From CAVPCY01 sp963770765 (GTDB taxonomy: Bacteria > Actinomycetota > Coriobacteriia > Anaerosomatales > PHET01), in the NCBI GenBank assembly GCA_963770765.1, contig CAVYQS010000008.1:1-37482 (forward strand): 37,482 nt of DNA, in the 5' to 3' direction. The stretch's first letter is position 1. Every line of letters begins with the position of its first letter. This document shows positions 16,989 to 24,874 of the stretch, piece after piece. The position numbers and the translations under genes are program-made. The notes under the pieces are model-generated. The model was not told the origin of the DNA. It did no database searches and worked only from the letters and a program-made list of their open reading frames with translations.

Positions 16989-17986
16989 AGCAGGGCGCCC
17001 TGTCAACCGGAACCCGCGGCTGCGGTGCAGGCGAAGCAGTGCTCGGCGAAGTGGACCGGGCGACGGGCGAGCAGCGAGCTATCGAACTGCGAGACGTGCA
17101 TCGGCAAGCCGGCGGTCAGCCCGACGCCGCGCCCGAGGTTGAAGTCGCAGTCCCACAACGTGCCGTCCCAGGCGATCACGAGACAGCTGCGGCACGCCAG
17201 CAGAGGGAGCGTCTGCGGATTGAACGCGTCGCGCAGCTCCCGCGAATAGGATCCCAGCCTGCCGCTGCGGTCCAGGAACTCCCGAAAGCGCCCGACCGGT
17301 GTGTTGGTGATCACCAGAGCGTCGTCAAAGGGGATACCCAAGCGACCCGTGAGCTCGTCTCGGAACCGGTCCTCCACCACACGTCGTGGCTCCGGCAAGG
17401 CGTCAGACGGTGGGTTGACGGCGATGTCGAGCCGCAGTCGCGGGTCGCGTCCGTAGCCCGCATCAGAGAGCCGGCGAAGGGCCGCGAGGCTGCGGGCGAA
17501 CACGTCCCCTCGCTGGGGAGCGGTCTCGTGCGGAGTCGTCGCCGGAAACGACGCGAGCACGGCCACTTCTTGGCGTGCGAGCAGACTCACGAGCCCCTCG
17601 GCCTCCGGTGAAAGCAGTGCCGTCAGATTCGTGCGGAGGCGGACAGGATGACCGGCGTCCCGGAGCAGCGAAAGAAGGTAGCGGATGTCGGGGTTGAGTT
17701 CGGGAGCTCCCCCTGTGATGTCGACGAGAAGGGGGCGCACCTCGGAGGCCACGGCCGCCGAGGCATCCATGATCTCGCGCGGCATGGCTTCGGTGCGCTG
17801 CGGCGAACTCGACTGGTGGCAGTGCGCGCAGCACTGGTCACAGCGCAGCCCGACGTTGAGCATGAGCGTGTCGATCCTCTCGGCGATCAGCGCCGAGGAA
17901 TCCGTATCCTGAACGGTGCGAACGAACGTGCCCAATCTGATCCCATCCGCTGCAAGTCCCGCGATGATGGCGAAGAAGTCGTCCAT
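16985..17986 (-). CDS. arsS: ArsS-like radical SAM protein, C-terminal Sec candidate
   Basis: A radical SAM enzyme of the ArsS (TIGR04167) Cys-rich family. LNVGLRCDQCCAHCHQSSSP gives the CxxxCxxC iron-sulfur motif near residue 50. LLVDITGGAPELNPDIRYLL is the SAM-binding GGxPEL region. The C-terminal DUF3641-like part has LACRSCLVIAWDGTLWDCDF and HCFACTAAAGSG. The frame then meets TGA at 17005-17003, exactly where many family members have Cys or selenocysteine, and continues QGALL to TGA at 16987-16985. Read through, the protein has 333 residues with Sec at 328. The read-through stop overlaps the next gene as GTGA, and a SECIS-like hairpin follows. Family members act in arsenosugar biosynthesis after ArsM; no arsM is in the window, so the substrate here is open. 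Confidence 0.82.
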
Positions 17987-18102
17987 CGCCCTGACCGTAC
18001 CAGTCTACCTGCAGCGGAGGTGCGGCGATCGAGCACCGGACGGCTTCGCCGTTCGTGTGCCTCGTCAGTGGGCTTGCCGCCCACAACGCCTACACTGCAC
18101 TC

Positions 18103-19329
18103 ATGGACAAACGCCGCCTCGCCCTGATCTTCGCCGTCGTCTTCGTCAACGTACTCGGTTTCGGACTGATCCTGCCCCTGCTGCCTTACTACGCGACGCG
18201 CTTCGGCGCCTCCGTGTTCGTGATCGGCCTGCTCACCGCGTCCTACTCGGCAGCGCAGATCATCGGCAGCCCGATCCTGGGCAGGCTCTCCGACCGCTTC
18301 GGCCGGCGTCCGATCCTGATGGTCTCGATCGCGGGGACGGCCGTGAGCTTCCTCATCCTCGGCTCGGCCTCGGCTTTGTGGATGCTGTTCGCGGGCCGCA
18401 TCCTCGACGGGCTCACCGGCGGCAACTTCACGGTCGCCCAGAGCTACATCACCGATGTCACCTCCCGCAAGGACCGCGCGCGTGGGCTCGGGCTGACCGG
18501 TGCGGCGTTCGGGCTCGGCTTCATCATGGGCCCAGCGCTGGGCGGGTTGCTCTCCCGCTGGGGTTACAGCGTGCCGGCGTACGTCGCGGCGGCGGTGGCC
18601 ATGCTCAACCTCGTGCTGGTCACGTTCTTCCTTCCGGAGTCCCTGTCCGCCGAGAAGAAGGCCGAACTCGCCGCCCAACCGCGCGGTGGCGTCACCTTCC
18701 AGCGTCTGGTGGCGGCGCTGCGCAGGCCGCTGTTCGGCAACGCCATCGAGCTCAGGTTCTTCTTCGGCTTCGCCTTCGCGACGTTCCAGACGATGTTCTC
18801 GCTGTGGGCACTCACGCACCTCGGGCTCGAGCCGCAGGCCATCGGGTTGCTCCTCGCCTACGTGGGCGTCCTCTCGGTCACCGTCCAGCTCGTGCTCATC
18901 GGGCCGCTGACCCGTCGGTTCTCCGAAGGGCTGCTCCTGGTCGTGTCGCTGGGTGTCGCGGGCGTGTTCTTCTTCGCGTGGGGAGTGTCGCCCAACGTCC
19001 CCGTGCTGCTCGTGGTGCTCACCCCGTTGGTTCTTGCGATCTCTGTCCAGAACACCGTGGGCCAAAGCGTGCTGTCCAAGACGGTCGCCCCCACCGAGAT
19101 CGGCGGGGCCTTCGGCTTGGCTTCGGCGATGCAGAACGTCGGTTCGATCCTCGCACCCGTCATCGGCGGTGCCATCCTCGGCGGCCTCGGCACCTGGGCA
19201 CCCGGGGTGCTGGCGGGTATCGTGTGCCTCGGCCTCGTTCCCTTCGTGTGGAGCCGGTTCGCGAAGCAGGGCGCGCCCTTCTCGGCATCACCGCAGGCAG
19301 CCGCGGAGACAGAGGCGGCCGGCGCCTGA
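18103..19329 (+). CDS. MFS drug/tetracycline-type exporter (DHA1)
   Basis: A 408-aa major facilitator with 12 predicted membrane helices. Motif A is clear between helices 2 and 3 (GRLSDRFGRRPIL). GRILDGLTGGNFTVAQSYIT and TGAAFGLGFIMGPALGGLL (motif C, antiporter signature) follow, as in TetA-like exporters of the DHA1 branch. ATG at 18103 begins MDKRRLALIFAVVFVNVLGF, the usual short cytoplasmic lead. No ribosome binding site is seen, and a TACACT lies 6 nt upstream, so the mRNA may be leaderless. Transcribed divergently from the ArsS-like gene about 115 nt away; export of an arsenic compound or an unrelated drug are both possible. Confidence 0.88.
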   Translation: MDKRRLALIFAVVFVNVLGFGLILPLLPYYATRFGASVFVIGLLTASYSAAQIIGSPILGRLSDRFGRRPILMVSIAGTAVSFLILGSASALWMLFAGRILDGLTGGNFTVAQSYITDVTSRKDRARGLGLTGAAFGLGFIMGPALGGLLSRWGYSVPAYVAAAVAMLNLVLVTFFLPESLSAEKKAELAAQPRGGVTFQRLVAALRRPLFGNAIELRFFFGFAFATFQTMFSLWALTHLGLEPQAIGLLLAYVGVLSVTVQLVLIGPLTRRFSEGLLLVVSLGVAGVFFFAWGVSPNVPVLLVVLTPLVLAISVQNTVGQSVLSKTVAPTEIGGAFGLASAMQNVGSILAPVIGGAILGGLGTWAPGVLAGIVCLGLVPFVWSRFAKQGAPFSASPQAAAETEAAGA

Positions 19330-19418
19330 CGCGTCGGTGCAGCGCGCGTGAAGGCTCAGAAGCGATACGATGGCCCTGCGACCACCGTCGTGCTCGTTCA
19401 CTCCATCAGGAGGCACAG

Positions 19419-19905
19419 ATGCCACGCGTTTCGCTCGATGCGGTCGCCCCCGACTTCAGCCTTCCGGATCTCAATGGCACCATGGTCACGCTGTCGGATT
19501 TCCAGGGCCGACAGCAACGTCTTGCTGGTGTTCAACCGCACCTTCGCTTGACCGTTCTGCCGCAGGCATATGGCGCAGTTGCGCCGTGACTACCAGCAGT
19601 TCGTCGATCGCGACGTCGAGGTCGTCGTGGTGGGCCCGGAGGACGCGGCGGCGTTCATCGCATACTGGCAGGCCGAGTCGCTGCCCTTCATCGGGCTACC
19701 CGATCCCGCCTACAGCGTGCTCAAGCTCTACGGGCAGGAGGTCAACCTGTTCAAGCTCGGGCGCATGCCCGCTCAGGTGCTCATCGACAAAGCGGGGATC
19801 GCGCGGTTCTGCCACTACGGTCACAGCATGAGTGACATCCCCGAGAACGAAGAGGTCCTGGCCCTCGCCGACGAGATCAACGGAGCGACGCCTGCGTCGG
19901 CCTGA
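19419..19905 (+). CDS. Peroxiredoxin-like (AhpC/TSA) candidate selenoprotein
   Basis: ATG at 19419 follows AGGAGG at 6 nt. The start VSLDAVAPDFSLPDLNG and LSDFQG is typical of AhpC/TSA proteins. One inserted base near 19508-19511 must be removed; the frame then reads NVLLVFNRTFA, TGA (19549-19551), PFCRRHMAQLRRDY. Homologs have CPFC or CPYC here, so TGA replaces the first, peroxidatic-type Cys and gives a UxxC motif at about residue 44. Downstream motifs are intact: VVVVGPEDAAAFIAYW, LPDPAYSVLKLYGQEVN, LGRMPAQVLIDKAG, SMSDIPENEEVL. Length is about 161 residues. It would reduce peroxides or thiols in the cytoplasm, next to a rubrerythrin-like gene. Confidence 0.78.
19568..19588 (+). promoter_or_regulatory. 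SECIS-like hairpin of the peroxiredoxin-like gene
   Basis: TATGGCGC (19569-19576) pairs with GCGCCGTG (19581-19588), five G-C pairs at the top plus A-U and G-U pairs below, closing an AGTT loop. The loop starts 26 nt after the TGA and has G as its second base, which fits the bacterial SECIS rule. Confidence 0.55.
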
Positions 19906-19964
19906 TCGGACGAGTGGCGGGCTGACGAACGTGGATCCGGCCCCGCCACCCCGCATCCGCGTGG

Positions 19965-20504
19965 CTACGCGCGCGCGATGTAGGTCTTCGCGAGTTCATC
20001 GAGTGCGATGTGGTCCGCCTCGACCGCGCTGACCGCGTTCCACACCTCGCGAAGCCTGGGAGACGACGCTGTGGTCGCGAACTCCCGGTACAGGTCGCTC
20101 GCGCGAACCTCGCGTGCGTGTGATTCGTCGATGTCGGCGTCCCACGAACCCAGCTCCTCGCTCGGTGTCATGAGGTCCGTGGGCTTGGAGACGCCCGCGA
20201 GCTTGCAGAACATCGAGCAGTGCTCGGCCTCGATCTTCGCGAGCCGCTTGTAGGCCGAGGAGAGCTTCCGGTTGTCCTTGCGGCCGGCCATCGCGAGATA
20301 GAAGCGGGTGTTCGACGTCTCGAGCTCGATCGAGCTGCCGAGGTTGGCGCGCTCGATCTCGGTGAGCTGGATGTCGTTGACGTCCTCGGGGTAGTCGGCG
20401 GTGTCGACGAAGTGCTCCGCGTGTGCGCCGCAGAACGGGCAGTTGCTCGGCACGTCTGTGCCCAAGAACGTCTCGCCGCAGATGCGGCAGCGGTGCATCT
20501 TCAT
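19965..20504 (-). CDS. Rubrerythrin-like protein with N-terminal rubredoxin site
   Basis: A 179-aa protein. Residues 1-35 hold a rubredoxin-like iron site, CRICG at 6-10 and CPFCG at 22-26. A four-helix ferritin-like diiron domain follows, with Glu/His ligands visible in IELETSNTRFY, KIEAEHCSMF, DESHAREVRASDLYREF and AVEADHIAL. The rubredoxin-first order resembles reverse rubrerythrins. Such proteins reduce hydrogen peroxide in anaerobes. The start at 20504 follows GAGGAGG. It converges with the peroxiredoxin-like gene, so the two face each other as a small peroxide-defence pair. Confidence 0.85.
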   Translation of the reverse strand: MKMHRCRICGETFLGTDVPSNCPFCGAHAEHFVDTADYPEDVNDIQLTEIERANLGSSIELETSNTRFYLAMAGRKDNRKLSSAYKRLAKIEAEHCSMFCKLAGVSKPTDLMTPSEELGSWDADIDESHAREVRASDLYREFATTASSPRLREVWNAVSAVEADHIALDELAKTYIARA

Positions 20505-20608
20505 CGTGGTGCCCTCCTCGTCGGAGCCCGATCGAGTCCCTGGCGATCATTGTCGCATGCGCCGCGGCATACGGCCGCGCGTGGCGCGCGCCGAGCCGAT
20601 CTTGGCCG

Positions 20609-22078
20609 CTACGCCTCCCGCAGCACCTCGAGCAGTCGCACCATCGCCAGCGTGTCGGTTCCGCAGTATTCGCGAAGGTCGGCAAAGACCGTCACGCACT
20701 CGTCGGCGGGCAGCTGTCCGGTCACGACCTGCAGGTAGCGCAGGGACGCCGTGCCGCCCTCGGCGATGCCGAGTCCGTCGTAGGACAGGTCGTCGACGAG
20801 GGCGGGCAAGACGGCCTTGATGCTCGCGCTGCCCAGGCACTCGGGATGTCTCACGTGCGCCTGCACCGTCTTCATCAGGTCGAACAGGCGCGCCTGGATG
20901 GCCGCGATGGCGTCGCGGTGCTCGGGGAAGGCGGCTGCGAGGTCGTTGAGTCGTGAGTTCTCGAACGACGAGTACACGACGATGCTCCCGGTGTCACCCG
21001 CAGCGTCGATCAGGCTCTCGATGAAGCTCGGCCGCGGGTCGCCGGTACCCTCGTGCAGGAACTCGCGGTGCTCGAGGTCGCCGTTCTCGTGCAAGACGTG
21101 GTCCGACCACTGGAACGGGATCATCTGCCACGGGCGTGTGCCCGGGTAGAGCGGCAGCGCGGACATGAACGTCTCGAAGTCGAGGAAGTGGAGGGGGGAG
21201 GCGAGTTCGGCGAGTGACGCCCCGACGTCGCCGACGATCCGCGGTTCGCCGCTCCGCACGAGCTCGCAGACCTCGCGCTGGGCGCTCGTCAGTCTCGGGT
21301 AGTCGAGCGGGACGTCCTCGACCGCGAGGATGCCGTCGGCGATCAGCGAGTCGAGCAGCTGCGGGCTGATCCGGGGCAGCGCGGTCACCGGTCTGCTCGG
21401 CAGGAACTCGTGGCAGTGGCCGTGGAACGAGCAGGTGTAGGGCTTGTCGCAGTGCTTGCCGATGGGCACGGCGGGTGGCTCGGCGGCTTCGAGCATCGCG
21501 AGCATCTCGGTGACCCGCGAGGGGACCTGAGGCAGGTACGCGCGGGCGTCTGCGGTGACGTCCTCGGCGACGAAGAGCCGTTCGAGGTCGTAGGCGCCGC
21601 CGTCGTGAACGTAGGTGTTGTCGAGGTGCATGAGGTACGCGTTTCGTATCGGCAGGCCGGCTCCTTCGAGCACCCACATCTGCACCGCGACGTCGGTGAT
21701 GTGCTCGGGCTTGAGGCGGGTGCCTGACTTCACCTCGTAGAGGTCCCACAGGTTCTCGCCCACGCGCGCGAGGACATCGGGGCGCACGAAGACGTCGCCG
21801 TGCTGGATCGCGGCCTCGAAGATCGCGCCGGGCGGGTCCTCGAGCAGCCGGCGTGTCGTCTCGAGTGCCTCGGCGGACTGCGTGTAGTCCTCGGCGACCA
21901 AGACGCCGTCTGAGAATCGCTCGCGCGCGAGCTCGCCCACCGACGTCCCCGTGTCGAAGATGTGTTGCTGCGTCTCACCGACCGGGTCTGCGAGTTCCCG
22001 AGCGTGACACGTCAGCCACAGCGCCTTGGGGCACTGCAGCCCGGTTTGGAATCTCGACTTCGACAGGCGGTTTCCCAT
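20609..22078 (-). CDS. DUF2779-domain protein (nuclease-like)
   Basis: A 489-aa protein of the DUF2779 family. The N-terminus (GNRLSKSRFQTGLQCPKALW, then VRPDVLARVGENLWDLYEVK) resembles PD-(D/E)XK Cas4/RecB-like nucleases. A Cys/His cluster (KHCDKPYTCSFHGHCHEFL) could bind an iron-sulfur cluster or zinc. The C-terminal DUF2779 part reads LHFLDFETFMSALPLYPGTR and IVVYSSFENSRLNDLA, ending with EYCGTDTLAMVRLLEVL, which looks like an RNase H-like exonuclease. ATG at 22078 is chosen because GGAGG lies 7 nt upstream. The biological role of the family is not established. DNA or RNA degradation is inferred from the domains. Confidence 0.85.
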   Translation of the reverse strand: MGNRLSKSRFQTGLQCPKALWLTCHARELADPVGETQQHIFDTGTSVGELARERFSDGVLVAEDYTQSAEALETTRRLLEDPPGAIFEAAIQHGDVFVRPDVLARVGENLWDLYEVKSGTRLKPEHITDVAVQMWVLEGAGLPIRNAYLMHLDNTYVHDGGAYDLERLFVAEDVTADARAYLPQVPSRVTEMLAMLEAAEPPAVPIGKHCDKPYTCSFHGHCHEFLPSRPVTALPRISPQLLDSLIADGILAVEDVPLDYPRLTSAQREVCELVRSGEPRIVGDVGASLAELASPLHFLDFETFMSALPLYPGTRPWQMIPFQWSDHVLHENGDLEHREFLHEGTGDPRPSFIESLIDAAGDTGSIVVYSSFENSRLNDLAAAFPEHRDAIAAIQARLFDLMKTVQAHVRHPECLGSASIKAVLPALVDDLSYDGLGIAEGGTASLRYLQVVTGQLPADECVTVFADLREYCGTDTLAMVRLLEVLREA

Positions 22079-22143
22079 GTCTCTACCTCCGGGCTCGAGG
22101 ATAGCGCAGGGGTCTGACACGAACCGGCGCGCGTGGCGGTGCG

Positions 22144-22962
22144 CTACCGGTCGCCGCTCCACTCCCGCGCGAGCCAGCAGAACCACACGAAGCACAACGG
22201 GAAGACCACGACCTCCATGGCGAGCATCGAGATCGGCCGGGCCTCCGTGAGGCCCAGGAAGCGCATCCCGTTGGGAAGCCACGTCCCGAAGACGATCACT
22301 GCCGCCACTGCCGAGAAGACGCGGAGCGCACGCGATAGTCCGCGCAGCCACGCTGTCGCGGCCATGCCGAACCAGAACGACCCCAACGCCGCCCACGAGG
22401 CGAGGTTGTGCGCTGCGGCGACCGCGGGCGCCCCGCCCACCGGGCACACAGCGACCACGGCGAAGCCGAGGCACGAGACCACCGGCAGCGCAGACGCCAG
22501 CAGGTATCCGCGCCCCCTGAGGTCGCCGCGCCTGCGTCCGGCTCCGACGACCAGTCGTCCCGTCGCGAGGACGCCCGCCCCGAAACACAGTGAGGTGGTC
22601 GTGAACAGCCACGCGGTCGGTCGACCTACGCCTCCGGCCTGGCTCCACGAGATCCCGGTCTCCCACGGCAGCCCGGAGAGCCAGATCACGGTAGCTGTCG
22701 AGCAACACGCGGCGGCCACGGTGAGCAGTGAGGCCGAGAACGGGGTGGCACGGCGCAGGTAGCGCGGCGCGAGCGCCACGGCCACTCCGGCGCCGCCCGC
22801 GATCGCAAGTGCTCGGGGCGCGAACGACCCCAGAAGCGCGACGGCGGCCAGCACGATGCTCGACCACGCGGCGTACCACGCCACGCGTGACTCGACCGAT
22901 CTGGCTCCTGATGCTCGAGGCTTCACCGGCGCCCTCCGTGATGAGGGTACCCGAGCAGGCAC
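22144..22962 (-). CDS. Polytopic membrane protein (DUF998-like)
   Basis: A 272-aa protein starting with GTG, with a basic, disordered first ~25 residues and then about seven hydrophobic helices. AVCPVGGAPAVAAAHNLASW in the middle resembles the conserved loop and helix of DUF998-like membrane proteins. FFxxCWLAREWSGDR-like aromatic ends are seen at the C-terminus. Function is unknown. It lies 65 nt upstream of the DUF2779 gene on the same strand and is divergent from the DUF2089 operon. The family match is tentative. Confidence 0.65.
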   Translation of the reverse strand: MPARVPSSRRAPVKPRASGARSVESRVAWYAAWSSIVLAAVALLGSFAPRALAIAGGAGVAVALAPRYLRRATPFSASLLTVAAACCSTATVIWLSGLPWETGISWSQAGGVGRPTAWLFTTTSLCFGAGVLATGRLVVGAGRRRGDLRGRGYLLASALPVVSCLGFAVVAVCPVGGAPAVAAAHNLASWAALGSFWFGMAATAWLRGLSRALRVFSAVAAVIVFGTWLPNGMRFLGLTEARPISMLAMEVVVFPLCFVWFCWLAREWSGDR

Positions 22963-23003
22963 GTGGGCTCTCGCCCTGCAGGTGGCGACGCCGGGAGCTG
23001 AGA

Positions 23004-23054
23004 ATTGATTTTATCAAGCAACAACTTGACTAAATCAATCAGTATGGGTATATG
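23004..23054 (+). promoter_or_regulatory. DUF2089 operon promoter with tandem palindromic operator
   Basis: TTGACT (23026-23031) and TATATG (23049-23054) are 17 nt apart, a strong housekeeping-type promoter in an AT-rich island. Two related 13-bp palindromes, TTGATTTTATCAA (23005-23017) and TTGACTAAATCAA (23026-23038), have centres 21 bp apart, two helical turns. The second covers the -35. Together they form a 15-bp-arm inverted repeat with 13 of 15 matches around CAACAA. Confidence 0.6.
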
Positions 23055-23086
23055 TGTGTTTGTAAAGTGAACGAAGGGTGAGTGAC

Positions 23087-23458
23087 ATGACGAACGACTG
23101 GCACGAGCTGACCGACCTCACGGGGGATCGCCGCTTCCGCGTGACCGAGGTACGACTCGACACCGATATCTCCATCCAGGGCGAGTTCGAGCTGCCGCCC
23201 CTGGCCCGCCTCCGCTACGAAGACCAGGTCTTCGTGAGCGAGTTCGTGCGCAGCCACGGCTCGATCAAGGACATGGAGAAGGCTTTCGGCATCAGCTACC
23301 CCACCGTGAAGAACCGCCTCAACCGCATCATCGAGCAGCTCCAGCTGGTCGAGGTCGAGGTGGGCGCGGGCGCTACCCCGGCGCATGACGATGTTCTCGG
23401 CATGCTCGAGCGCGGCGAGCTCTCGGCAGACGAGGCGGCCGAGAGGATCCGGCGATGA
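23087..23458 (+). CDS. DUF2089-family regulator
   Basis: A 123-aa protein of the DUF2089 family: ELPPLARLRYEDQVFVSEFV, then RSHGSIKDMEKAFGISYPTV and KNRLNRII, a helix-turn-helix with the family's fixed KEM..GISYPTVKNRL signature, and a C-terminal SHOCT-like short helix pair (VLGMLERGELSADEAAERI). ATG at 23087 is favoured; AAGGG lies 8 nt upstream. First gene of a three-gene operon; its stop overlaps the next start as ATGA. It may bind the tandem palindromes just upstream and control its own operon; this is inference. Confidence 0.85.
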   Translation: MTNDWHELTDLTGDRRFRVTEVRLDTDISIQGEFELPPLARLRYEDQVFVSEFVRSHGSIKDMEKAFGISYPTVKNRLNRIIEQLQLVEVEVGAGATPAHDDVLGMLERGELSADEAAERIRR

Positions 23459-23739
23459 ACGTCCCGCCGATGGTCCTCGACATGAGGATCGCGTCGCCCG
23501 AGCGGCGTCCGATCCATCTGTGGCTGCCGCTGTTCCTGCTGTGGCCGCTCTTCCTGGTGATCGGTGTCATCGCGCTCGTGTTCACGGTCGTCGCCGACGT
23601 CGTCTTGCTCCTGATCGGCCAGCGCTACCACCACTACACCATCCTGCTCGCGCGCTCGTTCGCCGCTGTCTGCGAGACACGCGGGATGGTCATCCGCTTC
23701 ACAGACAAAGACACGGCCGTCGACATGACGGTCCAATGA
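23455..23739 (+). CDS. Small two-span membrane protein of the DUF2089 operon
   Basis: A 94-aa protein with a long hydrophobic core (WLPLFLLWPLFLVIGVIALVFT and VVADVVLLLI), probably two close membrane helices, and a soluble C-terminal part with CETRGMVIRFTDKDTAVDM. It starts with ATG at 23455, overlapping the DUF2089 stop by 4 bp. No named family was recognised. The layout, regulator then small membrane protein then SHOCT-like protein, suggests envelope sensing or a membrane-stress role, but this rests on context only. Confidence 0.75.
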   Translation: MNVPPMVLDMRIASPERRPIHLWLPLFLLWPLFLVIGVIALVFTVVADVVLLLIGQRYHHYTILLARSFAAVCETRGMVIRFTDKDTAVDMTVQ

Positions 23740-23753
23740 AAGGGGTGTCACCG

Positions 23754-24194
23754 ATGAGTGAAGACCGCAGCAGGATCCTGAACATGCTCGCCGAGGGCAA
23801 GATCACCGCCGAGGAGGCCGAGCGCCTGCTCGACGCCCTCGACACGCGCGCCGGTGGTGCCCCGGCATCGACCGAGCCGGTCATCAAGGGCGACCCCGGC
23901 CCCCTGCTCGAAGCGCTCCCGAAGTACCTCTACGTGAAGGTGGTCGCGGGCAACGGCGACAACGTCGACGTGAAGATCCCCATCGCCCTGGTGCGCTCGG
24001 GCCTCAAGCTCACGTCGCTGATCCCGCCTCAGGCGATGGACCAGATCAACGACTCGATGTCCGAGCACGGCATGTCGATCGACTTCACGAATCTCAAGCC
24101 CGAGGACATCGACGAGTTGGTCGAAGCCCTGCGCGAGATGGAGATCAACGTCGACTCGGCCGAGGGCGACAACGTCCGGGTGTACTGCGCCTGA
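23754..24194 (+). CDS. SHOCT-like domain protein (YvlB/LiaX-type N-terminus)
   Basis: A 146-aa protein. The first ~35 residues (SRILNMLAEGKITAEEAERL) are the short helical SHOCT-like module often at the N-terminus of YvlB/DUF4097 proteins. The rest is alpha/beta (YLYVKVVAGNGDNVDVKIPI, then LVRSGLKLTSLIP, and a closing INVDSAEGDNVRVYC). ATG at 23754 follows AAAGGGG. An ATG at 23736 overlapping the previous stop would add six residues. Third gene of the DUF2089 operon; its helical module resembles the C-terminal end of the DUF2089 protein, so the two may interact. Confidence 0.75.
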   Translation: MSEDRSRILNMLAEGKITAEEAERLLDALDTRAGGAPASTEPVIKGDPGPLLEALPKYLYVKVVAGNGDNVDVKIPIALVRSGLKLTSLIPPQAMDQINDSMSEHGMSIDFTNLKPEDIDELVEALREMEINVDSAEGDNVRVYCA

Positions 24195-24217
24195 CCCGTC
24201 AGGTCGGGGTGGTGCGC

Positions 24218-24799
24218 CTACTCCTCGGGAATCCGCACGTCGAGTTCGCGCAGCAGGCGGCGGGCTTCCCGGCTGACCGAAGGGTCCTCGTCGTTGACGA
24301 GCCCGCGCAGCGTGCGTATGGCCTCGGCGGCCGAGTCCGCGAGCTGGTCGAGCGCCTCGATGCGCTGGGTGGTGTCGTTCGACCAGCGCGCCATGTCCCG
24401 AACCGAGGCCGCTCGCATCGGCTGGTACGAGGCACCCTTCTGTGAGCGCGACGGAGCCGGTGCCGCCTGTTCGAAGAGGGCCTCGATCGGCTGTTCGCTG
24501 AACGCGACGTGGGCGTCGGGCGTCCACCCTGAACGCGCCTTCGGAGTCCGTTCGTCGCGGTCGAGCGAACTGCGCCGCCTGTCCGAATGCTCCTCGTCGA
24601 GCGCGCGCAGGATCTCTTCGCGCGGGACTCCGAGTGCGCCGGCGATCGCTACGGCGTTCGATGGGCTGGGGAGGCGTCGACCGCTCTCGATGTGAGACAG
24701 CGCACCGGGGGTGACGCCCACCTGTCTCGCGAGGTCCTCCAAGGTCAGCCCGCGTTGGTGGCGGGCGCTTCGAATCAGATTCCCGAGTGTCGTGTACAT
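24218..24799 (-). CDS. XRE-family HTH regulator
   Basis: A 193-aa regulator. Residues 1-65 are a clear XRE/Cro-type domain: LGNLIRSARHQRGLTLEDLA, RQVGVTPGALSHIESGRRLP, AVAIAGALGVPREEIL. The C-terminal ~125 residues are charged, with two helical runs (MARWSNDTTQRIEALDQLAD and EAIRTLRGLVNDEDPSVSRE, ending ARRLLRELDVRIPEE) that look like HEAT-like or coiled-coil interaction helices. AGGAGG lies 8 nt before the ATG at 24799. It is divergent from the VWA gene and shares its control region, so autoregulation and control of that neighbour are plausible. Confidence 0.82.
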   Translation of the reverse strand: MYTTLGNLIRSARHQRGLTLEDLARQVGVTPGALSHIESGRRLPSPSNAVAIAGALGVPREEILRALDEEHSDRRRSSLDRDERTPKARSGWTPDAHVAFSEQPIEALFEQAAPAPSRSQKGASYQPMRAASVRDMARWSNDTTQRIEALDQLADSAAEAIRTLRGLVNDEDPSVSREARRLLRELDVRIPEE

Positions 24800-24821
24800 G
24801 TGTCACTCCTCCTACCTGCGG

Positions 24822-24830
24822 ATTATACCA
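24822..24830 (-). promoter_or_regulatory. Extended -10 promoter of the XRE regulator
   Basis: On the minus strand TGG-TATAAT (24830-24822) is a full extended -10 element, about 23 nt upstream of the ATG. The -35 is poor, as is common with extended -10 promoters. Confidence 0.5.
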
Positions 24831-24844
24831 CTTCGTAGTTTGAC

Positions 24845-24874
24845 TTGACAGTAAAGTATACAAGTGGGTATAGT
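24845..24874 (+). promoter_or_regulatory. Promoter of the VWA-protein gene
   Basis: TTGACA (24845-24850) and TATAGT (24869-24874) are 18 nt apart, near consensus. The leader to the ATG at 24976 is about 95 nt. CCACTTcGTA (24828-24837) and TACAAGTGG (24859-24867) form an inverted repeat spanning both divergent promoters and could be an operator. Confidence 0.5.

Noticed and set aside
17887..19065. Minus-strand open frame opposite the MFS gene
   Set aside because: It is rich in Glu/Gln/Arg/His with no family pattern and mirrors the codon bias of the transporter gene on the other strand.
19500..19515. Programmed frameshifting in the peroxiredoxin-like gene or the other shifted genes
   Set aside because: There is no slippery heptamer or conserved stimulator, and the shifts occur in many unrelated genes with the same +1 sign.
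22963..23003. CRISPR or other short-repeat array near the AT-rich stretch
   Set aside because: The only repeats are two 13-bp palindromes that fit an operator; there are no regular spacers anywhere in the window.
24190..24203. CCTGAC-CC-GTCAGG inverted repeat as a bidirectional terminator between convergent genes
   Set aside because: The two-base loop is too tight, there is no T-tract, and the repeat overlaps the stop codon region, so it is not listed as a feature.
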